Below are positions 58,873 to 64,000 of a stretch of 64,000 nt of DNA, in pieces (the stretch's first letter is position 1; each line of letters begins with the position of its first letter). The stretch is from the NCBI GenBank assembly GCA_050258755.1, contig JBLMZI010000004.1:496001-560000 (forward strand), given 5' to 3'. The position numbers and the translations under genes are program-made. The stretch is from JBLMZI01 sp050258755. GTDB lineage: Bacteria; Bacillota; Syntrophomonadia; Syntrophomonadales; DTU052. The notes under the pieces are model-generated. The model ran no database searches, had not been told where the DNA came from, and saw only the letters and a program-made list of their open reading frames with translations.

Positions 58873-59721
58873 GTGGCCAAACAACAAATGAACATTGTTT
58901 TTTGGGGAGTTAGAGGTTCCCGGCCGGTACCCGGTCCGGACACGGTGATTTTTGGTGGAAACACCGCTTGTGTCGAAATCCGGATCGGCGAACGGCTGAT
59001 TATCCTCGATGCCGGCACGGGCATCTGCAATCTGGGATCCGCTCTGATGCGCAGGGGCCACGTGCAGGCCGATCTTTTCATTACCCATACACACTGGGAT
59101 CACATTCAGGGATTTCCTTTCTTTGCGCCAGCCTTTCAATCCGGAAACCGGTTCGTCATTTATGGTGAAGGCAAAATGAATAAAAATTTCCCCGCCTTGA
59201 TGCGGGGTCAGATGATCTATGAACATTTTCCGGTATCGATCGAGCAGATGGGCGCGCATTTTGAGTTTCACGAGATCGCTCCCGGCATGTGCCTTGACAT
59301 CGGGGACGGCATTACGGTTCGGACTTTCCCCGGACACCATCCCGGCCGTTCCATCCTGTACCGAATCGACCACGCGAGCGGATGCTGCTGCTATCTCATT
59401 GATCACGAACATGAAACCGATCCCGAGCGGTATCAGGCCCTGGTCGATTTTACCCGCGGGGCCGATGTGGTCATTTACGACACTCATTTTACCGACGAGG
59501 AGTACTACGGCAGTGAGACGCTGCCTTCCCGAATGGGATATGGTCACTCAACCTGGCAGGAAGGTGTTAAGCTGGTTGAGGCCGCTGGTGCCAAACAGCT
59601 GGTACTTTTCCACCATGCGACTGACCGGACCGACAAAGCCATGAAAGCGGTTGAAAAACTGGCCAAAAAGCACTGCCCGAACTGCTTGGCGGCCAGGGAA
59701 GGAATGGTTATCACCCTATGA
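58873..59721 (+). CDS. Metallo-beta-lactamase-fold hydrolase
   Basis: A 282-residue MBL-fold protein of the RNase Z/PhnP-like side of the superfamily: FWGVRGSRPVPGPDT, FGGNTACVEIR, the zinc motif THTHWDHIQG, then HHPGRSILYRI and IDHEHET. Substrate unknown; a phosphodiester is plausible. Starts at GTG 58873 after GAAAGGCGG. Its stop overlaps the next ATG (ATGA), so it is coupled to the GAF/HD-GYP gene. Confidence 0.88.
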   Translation: MAKQQMNIVFWGVRGSRPVPGPDTVIFGGNTACVEIRIGERLIILDAGTGICNLGSALMRRGHVQADLFITHTHWDHIQGFPFFAPAFQSGNRFVIYGEGKMNKNFPALMRGQMIYEHFPVSIEQMGAHFEFHEIAPGMCLDIGDGITVRTFPGHHPGRSILYRIDHASGCCCYLIDHEHETDPERYQALVDFTRGADVVIYDTHFTDEEYYGSETLPSRMGYGHSTWQEGVKLVEAAGAKQLVLFHHATDRTDKAMKAVEKLAKKHCPNCLAAREGMVITL

Positions 59722-61271
59722 CGACACCGCAAGATGCCGTTATCGAACAGGTGGAAATTCTGTTAAACGTTGGTCTCGCACTATCAGCCGAAAAGGACCA
59801 CAATCGGCTGCTGGAGATCATTCTCACGGAAGCCCGGAATATCACCCGGGCAGACTCCGGTACGCTGTATCTGCGCGACGGCGATTTTTTGGTTTTTAAG
59901 ATCATGCACAACGAAACGATGAACGTATTCCGGGGCGGTCGCGGAGAGTTGATCGATCTGCCGCCGGTACCGATGCGGGTTGAAAACGTTTCCTCTTATG
60001 TGGCGCTGACGCGCCGAAGTGTGAATATACCGGATGTTTATTCCGCGGAAGGCTTTGACTTTTCAGGGCCGAAAAAATACGATGACATGACCGGCTATAA
60101 AACGACCTCCATGCTGGTCATCCCGCTTGAAAACCATGAAAACGAAGTTATCGGCGTGCTGCAGCTCATCAACGCACGGGACGAAAAAGGACTGGTCATC
60201 CCGTTTGAAACAAGATATGAAAAAATCATTTCGGCCCTGGCCTCTCAGGCGGCGATCGCACTGACCAACATGAAATTTATGGAAGACATTCAGCAGCTGT
60301 TCAATTCCTTCGTGGAGGTCATGGCAACCGCGATCGACTCACAAACCCCGTACAACGCCAATCACACCAAGCGGGTCGCGATGCTGTCCGGCGCACTGGC
60401 CCAAAGCCTGAACGACGTTCAAGACGATAGTTACTGGGGCAGGGAGCGCTTCGACGAAGACCGAATTGCCCAGCTGGTGATGGCCGCTTGGCTTCACGAC
60501 GTGGGTAAAATCACCACCCCGCTGGAAGTCATGAATAAGTCTACCCGGCTGGGATCATCCCGGGAACTTGTTCTGATGCGGTTGGAAACGATTACGCTCC
60601 ACCTTCAGGCGGAGTACGGCAAAAAGAAAATCGCCGCACTGGAAGCGGGCAATGCCGAAGCATCGTCCCAGGCTGACGCATGGTGGGCCGAGCAGCTCGC
60701 ACATGCCAATCAGGTCCGTGAACTGGTCGTCAAAGTGGATAACCCGGGGACTTTTGTGAATAATGATCTGATGCAGGAAATCAGCGTTCTGGAAGCGCTT
60801 CGGTATACCGCAGCGGGCGGCGAAGAACAGCCCTGGTTTACCCCGGACGAAATGGAATCCATGCGGGTGGTCAAAGGTACCCTGACCAATGGCGAGCGCC
60901 ATAAGATGGAGGACCATGTCGCCTATACGCGCCGGATGCTTGATTTAATTCCTTTTACCAAAAAGCTAAAAGACGTCCCTTATTTCGCGGGCATTCACCA
61001 TGAACTCCTGGATGGGAAAGGATATCCGAACGGTCTATCCGGTGATCAAATCCCTCCGGAGGGCAGAATTTTGGCCTTGTTGGACGTTTTTGACGCCTTA
61101 ACGGCTTCAGACCGGCCATATAAAAAGGCCATGACCGTGGAAGAAGCCTTGAAAATCCTTGGTTTCATGGTGAAGGACGGCCAGCTCGACGGCGAATTAC
61201 TGCAGATTTTCACGGCAGCCCGAGTCTGGGAACAGTTAGAAACCATCGCTAAGGAGTCAAGTCCGTTCTAA
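59718..61271 (+). CDS. GAF-HD-GYP protein (probable cyclic-di-GMP phosphodiesterase)
   Basis: A 517-residue protein: GAF (about 15-175), HD motif AAWLHDVGKI near 255, and HHELLDGKGYPNG near 430, so HD and GYP signatures are both intact. Between them is an extra ~120-residue insert (about 280-400), helical and charged, absent from standard HD-GYP proteins. Family enzymes hydrolyse cyclic-di-GMP. Translation is coupled to the MBL gene, suggesting a shared pathway. GAF ligand unknown. Confidence 0.9.
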   Translation: MTTPQDAVIEQVEILLNVGLALSAEKDHNRLLEIILTEARNITRADSGTLYLRDGDFLVFKIMHNETMNVFRGGRGELIDLPPVPMRVENVSSYVALTRRSVNIPDVYSAEGFDFSGPKKYDDMTGYKTTSMLVIPLENHENEVIGVLQLINARDEKGLVIPFETRYEKIISALASQAAIALTNMKFMEDIQQLFNSFVEVMATAIDSQTPYNANHTKRVAMLSGALAQSLNDVQDDSYWGRERFDEDRIAQLVMAAWLHDVGKITTPLEVMNKSTRLGSSRELVLMRLETITLHLQAEYGKKKIAALEAGNAEASSQADAWWAEQLAHANQVRELVVKVDNPGTFVNNDLMQEISVLEALRYTAAGGEEQPWFTPDEMESMRVVKGTLTNGERHKMEDHVAYTRRMLDLIPFTKKLKDVPYFAGIHHELLDGKGYPNGLSGDQIPPEGRILALLDVFDALTASDRPYKKAMTVEEALKILGFMVKDGQLDGELLQIFTAARVWEQLETIAKESSPF

Positions 61272-61294
61272 GGGATTATCTGACTCTGAGCACC

Positions 61295-61323
61295 TTGTAA
61301 CGTGCATTTTCTTTTGTTATCCT
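61295..61323 (+). promoter_or_regulatory. Candidate promoter of the flagellin-like gene
   Basis: TTGTAA, 17 bases, TATCCT, about 52 bases before the ATG; a second AT-rich stretch (TATAGATAG) follows. No sigma-28 (flagellar) consensus was found. Confidence 0.35.
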
Positions 61324-61374
61324 TATATTAAATAGTATAGATAGAAAAGTTATCTGGAGACGGGGGGATCACGG

Positions 61375-62118
61375 ATGAAAATTTATCCCGACGCACGACC
61401 TCAAAGCAATTCAGGAAGTTTGAATCGAACCAACGGATCTGCCTCAAAACGAACCGCGGATCAGAACCGTACGGATGCGTCCCTGGCGGCGCAGATCGTT
61501 CTCAGTGCCGACAGTTATTCGGTCCCTGAGGGGGGCGTTTCGCCGCTCCGCGGCGCACAAGAAGCGATTTCGTTTGCCAGGGCCACAGAGGATAATCTCT
61601 CCGCAGCCCAATCCATCCTTAAGCTTTTGCGTGAAATTGGCGTGAAAGCGCCCTCGCTGTCCCCGGATGCCCGCCGCTCTATTCAGGTGCAGATCTCAGA
61701 TCTGCAAACCAAACTGGATCAAATTGCGGATACTGCGGTTGAAAACCACCGTGAGCTGCTGGGCGTGACGCCGACTGCAGCCCCGGTTCCGGACACCCGC
61801 AGGCTGGGTATTCAAGAACTGCGGTTTACGGATGATACTTCGGCAAGCAAGGGCGTTACGTTGATTGACCAGGCATTGGAAATGATCGAACGGCAAAAGA
61901 TATCGATGACCGATTTACAGCACCGCATGAAGAAAACGATCGATACGCTGACCGTCAGCAACGAAAACTTGAGCGCATCGCAGTTGAACATCGAGAATAC
62001 GGAAAAAGCCAAGGAAATGCTGGCGTATGTAAAAAGCAGTCTGGCCGCCGGCCCCCGGGAACTCTCGCGTTTTCACATGCCGGTGAATATCAAGGTGATT
62101 GACCTGATCAACGAATAA
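61375..62118 (+). CDS. Short flagellin-like protein
   Basis: A 247-residue protein in which two blocks resemble flagellin. Residues about 60-130 match the N-terminal D1 helices (AQEAISFARATEDNLSAAQ, ISDLQTKLDQIADT). Residues about 165-225 match the C-terminal helices (NLSASQLNIENTEKAKEML, as in ENLTAAESRIRD.DMAKEM). The true N-terminus is a Ser/Asn/Arg-rich segment replacing the polymerising D0 helix, and the C-terminus is also altered. It may be an export- or assembly-incompetent relative. Preceded by GAGACGGGGGG. No other flagellar genes are near. Confidence 0.7.
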   Translation: MKIYPDARPQSNSGSLNRTNGSASKRTADQNRTDASLAAQIVLSADSYSVPEGGVSPLRGAQEAISFARATEDNLSAAQSILKLLREIGVKAPSLSPDARRSIQVQISDLQTKLDQIADTAVENHRELLGVTPTAAPVPDTRRLGIQELRFTDDTSASKGVTLIDQALEMIERQKISMTDLQHRMKKTIDTLTVSNENLSASQLNIENTEKAKEMLAYVKSSLAAGPRELSRFHMPVNIKVIDLINE

Positions 62119-62147
62119 GCGACAGGAAAACAATGTATCCGGACATA

Positions 62148-62184
62148 GAAGCAGGCCTTTCCGACTGGAAAGGCCTGTTGTTTT
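62148..62184 (+). terminator. Rho-independent terminator
   Basis: GCAGGCCTTTCC-GACT-GGAAAGGCCTGT stem followed by TGTTTT, between the convergent flagellin-like and PilZ genes. Confidence 0.85.
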
Positions 62185-62211
62185 GCGATAAGCCCTTTGT
62201 CCGGGCACAGG

Positions 62212-62586
62212 CTATACTTTAGCGTTCTGTTTGGAGACAACCGCGCGGTAGAGCTCGTCCATCACGGTATCGACATCCCCCAAATTATAAGCCACGATAT
62301 TGCGCAGGTGCACAAAGGAATCAAGATCAATCCGGGTCACCTTGATGGCTACCCCTCCATTTTCCGCACGCACAATCGTTCCTTCCACCTGAACCAGCGG
62401 TTCGTTTTCCATTCCGGCCGGGAAAATATCGATCAAGGCATCCGCCCCAATCATGGGCTGTGCCTCGGTCGAAACATACAGACCATACAGGCTGATATCC
62501 TGAAGGGCTCCGGTAAACTGCAGTCCAGGACAGATAACCCGGGCCATGGTTTCGTATTTCACCCTGGAAAACTTCCGCTTTTCCAA
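62212..62586 (-). CDS. PilZ-domain protein (cyclic-di-GMP receptor)
   Basis: A 124-residue single PilZ domain. Both ligand motifs are visible: the basic RKFSRVKY (RxxxR type) at the N-terminus and DISLYGLYV (D/NxSxxG) near residue 30. Such proteins bind cyclic-di-GMP and control motility or exopolysaccharide. TTG start with GGGAGGG upstream and a good promoter. It is close to HD-GYP and flagellin-like genes. Confidence 0.9.
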   Translation of the reverse strand: MEKRKFSRVKYETMARVICPGLQFTGALQDISLYGLYVSTEAQPMIGADALIDIFPAGMENEPLVQVEGTIVRAENGGVAIKVTRIDLDSFVHLRNIVAYNLGDVDTVMDELYRAVVSKQNAKV

Positions 62587-62941
62587 ATGATTCCCTCCCG
62601 TATAAAAGCCTGTATCTACTCTTCACGATAAAGCAGTCTGATGTGCAAGTCAACAACCGCGGGGCGAGCGTGGTACTGTCAATTAAAAAATCGCAGCGAT
62701 CCCTTTTTACGCGGCCGGGACGACATTTCCGCCGCATTCCCCGTTTCGCTGTCGGAACCCTTCAAGCCATTCGATTTTCTCACAAACGATTCGATTGATC
62801 GCCTTCCGCTTAACGGATTCTTCTGCAGAAACCGTGCAATCCACAGGACTGTGAATAATAATGTGGATATGTCAGTTTTTGCCATCGAAATCTTGCGGTA
62901 TTTGACGCTGCATTTCTGTCGAATATTTGTCGAAAGCGCAC
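62587..62941. other. Gene-free interval upstream of pilZ
   Basis: No gene seen. It holds the pilZ promoter at 62625-62653 and, around 62837-62870, three sequences each within one or two mismatches of the DnaA box (CAATCCACA, TGTGAATAA, TGTGGATAT). No further origin features are present. Confidence 0.5.
62625..62653 (-). promoter_or_regulatory. pilZ promoter
   Basis: Minus strand TTGACT, 17 bases, TATCGT, about 40 bases before the PilZ start. A TTGACA lies further upstream. Confidence 0.6.
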
Positions 62942-64000
62942 CTATGGTGTCACTACCGAACGCCAGTAGTCGAATAGGATGCTATGGCCATAGGTGGTCC
63001 CGGGTATTGCCCACCGGGCATTCAGTCCGATCCAGGTCGGTGCGATTCCACGCTTAACCAGGACGAACCTCGGATCAACCATGACACGGCCAACCGGCAG
63101 CGCGTCATCGCATGCGTAGGCATACAAGTGCTGAATATGCGCTTCGACGCCATCAGCCTGCATGGTGAATACCGCACCGTGAACGCCGGGTTGAAATGCA
63201 ACTCGAGCGGGATCCGCTCCGCGCAGGCTCTCCGAACCAGCGGCCGGAGCTCCGGTTGCAGCCAACCCGCAGTAGTTGTTCTGATACGGCTGAACCAATC
63301 CTGTGAACTGCCAGTAGAAAGTCTCTTTTGCGGCCTGGCAAAACGCGATATCTCCGCGGATGTTGTACATCCGGCCAATTTCGATATAGAGATCCGCCAA
63401 ATCGGGAATTGGATTGAATGGTTTCCCTGATGTTTTCATTTTCGCCTGAACCCGTGGTGTCTGCGCAGCGATCCAGGCGCGCAGTTGATCCGCGGTGGCG
63501 ATCGGCGGCCCGGTGATGGTCAAATCCCGCATGCGAAGCACACTGCCGTCCCAGAGCGTAATCGTATCCGGATATGGCGCCAAATCACGATTGAAACCTT
63601 CCAAAAGGGTAATTTGTTCAGGGGTATACTGGTCAAGCCGCATTCCTGACAACTCAGCGGAATTGATCACCCGCCCATCCCATAGTTTCAGATTGGTTGC
63701 GCGGGCCGCAAGTTCGTCCAGAACGGTGGGCGCGGCTGGTTCGGGCTGAACCGGGGTCACCGTTTCCGGCGGGATCTGATTCAGCGGGATCGCTGTTCCC
63801 GTTTGGGTATCCACGGTTGGCTCAGCGGTCGGTCTCTCGGCCGCGCCACGGCTTGGCTCGCTAGCCGCGGAGCCCCGTTTCAGGACCACCGTCCGGGTCG
63901 TATTGTCCCAGGTGACTGAACAACCGATCGCTTCGCCGATCATCCGAAGCGGTACCATTGTCCGGCCCTGACCCGTGATGTAGGCCTGACCGAATGCCGC
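62942..64000 (-). CDS. Stalk-domain glucosaminidase-like protein, truncated by the right edge
   Basis: The frame stays open through base 64000, so the N-terminus (and any signal peptide) lies outside. The visible part starts with a copper-amine-oxidase-type stalk repeat (GRTMVPLRMIGEAIG, TRTVVLKRG), then a Pro/Thr-rich linker, a middle region, and a C-terminal glucosaminidase-like domain (IEIGRMYNIRGDIAFCQAAKET, QNNYCGLAATG). Such proteins are exported and cut or bind peptidoglycan glycan strands. Confidence 0.82.
   Translation of the reverse strand, partial: AAFGQAYITGQGRTMVPLRMIGEAIGCSVTWDNTTRTVVLKRGSAASEPSRGAAERPTAEPTVDTQTGTAIPLNQIPPETVTPVQPEPAAPTVLDELAARATNLKLWDGRVINSAELSGMRLDQYTPEQITLLEGFNRDLAPYPDTITLWDGSVLRMRDLTITGPPIATADQLRAWIAAQTPRVQAKMKTSGKPFNPIPDLADLYIEIGRMYNIRGDIAFCQAAKETFYWQFTGLVQPYQNNYCGLAATGAPAAGSESLRGADPARVAFQPGVHGAVFTMQADGVEAHIQHLYAYACDDALPVGRVMVDPRFVLVKRGIAPTWIGLNARWAIPGTTYGHSILFDYWRSVVTP

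Noticed and set aside
1..64000. CRISPR arrays, insertion sequences, prophage or rRNA
   Set aside because: No regularly spaced repeats, transposases, integrases, phage genes or rRNA were seen.

Overview
The window reads as a chromosomal segment of a Bacillota (Firmicutes) bacterium of the Clostridia type: anaerobic and probably descended from endospore formers. Evidence for this is gene content and order: mreBCD-mrdA-minCDE-rodA-spoIVFA/B-like, rplU-prp-rpmA-spo0B-like-obg-proB, and tig-clpP-clpX-lonB-lon-engB. The ribosomal protein L27 has the cleavable N-terminal extension typical of this phylum. Rubrerythrin, Rex and a glutaconate-type CoA-transferase suggest anaerobic metabolism. By eye the DNA is moderately GC-rich, and about ten genes seem to start at TTG behind good Shine-Dalgarno (SD) sites. 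I cannot name the genus.

Layout. 1-3.3 kb: a multi-PAS histidine kinase cut by the left edge. 3.4-5.0 kb: nadD-yqeK-rsfS on the minus strand. 5.3-15.6 kb: a sensory island. It has a MEDS-PAS histidine kinase, a sigma-54-dependent response regulator, a sigma-54 (-24/-12) promoter in front of a small phasin-like protein, a rubrerythrin, a second MEDS protein with GGDEF and EAL domains, and a Cys-rich protein. 15.6-17.3 kb: a cysteine synthase and an unknown protein. 17.5-36.8 kb: a long minus-strand housekeeping block from DUF4321/maf/radC through cell shape (mreBCD, mrdA, rodA), division-site selection (minCDE), spoIVFA/B-like proteases, two radical-SAM-associated genes, RNase G, L21/Prp/L27, a Spo0B-like protein, Obg and ProB. 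37-42.6 kb: rex, a DUF47 protein, folC and valS. 42.8-51.9 kb: a DMT transporter, then engB, lon, lonB, clpX, clpP and tig. 52-54.7 kb: tRNA-Gly, a rhomboid protease, two unknown proteins and tRNA-Leu. 54.9-56.8 kb: gctA-gctB. 57.2-62.6 kb: a second signalling cluster with a cyclic-nucleotide-binding/DUF2225 protein, a metallo-beta-lactamase-fold protein coupled to a GAF/HD-GYP protein, a short flagellin-like protein and a PilZ protein. 62.9 kb to the right edge: a stalk-domain glucosaminidase, cut by the edge.

How the genes work together. The most self-contained system is at 5.3-10.5 kb, where sensor kinase, sigma-54 activator, sigma-54 promoter and probable target are adjacent and co-oriented. 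A related MEDS sensor with cyclic-di-GMP enzyme domains lies just beyond the rubrerythrin gene. The GGDEF/EAL, HD-GYP and PilZ proteins together give cyclic-di-GMP synthesis, breakdown and binding in one window. The housekeeping blocks are ordinary in content but show tight translational coupling: prp/rpmA, DUF4321/maf, lon/engB, valS/folC, and the metallo-hydrolase with the HD-GYP gene.
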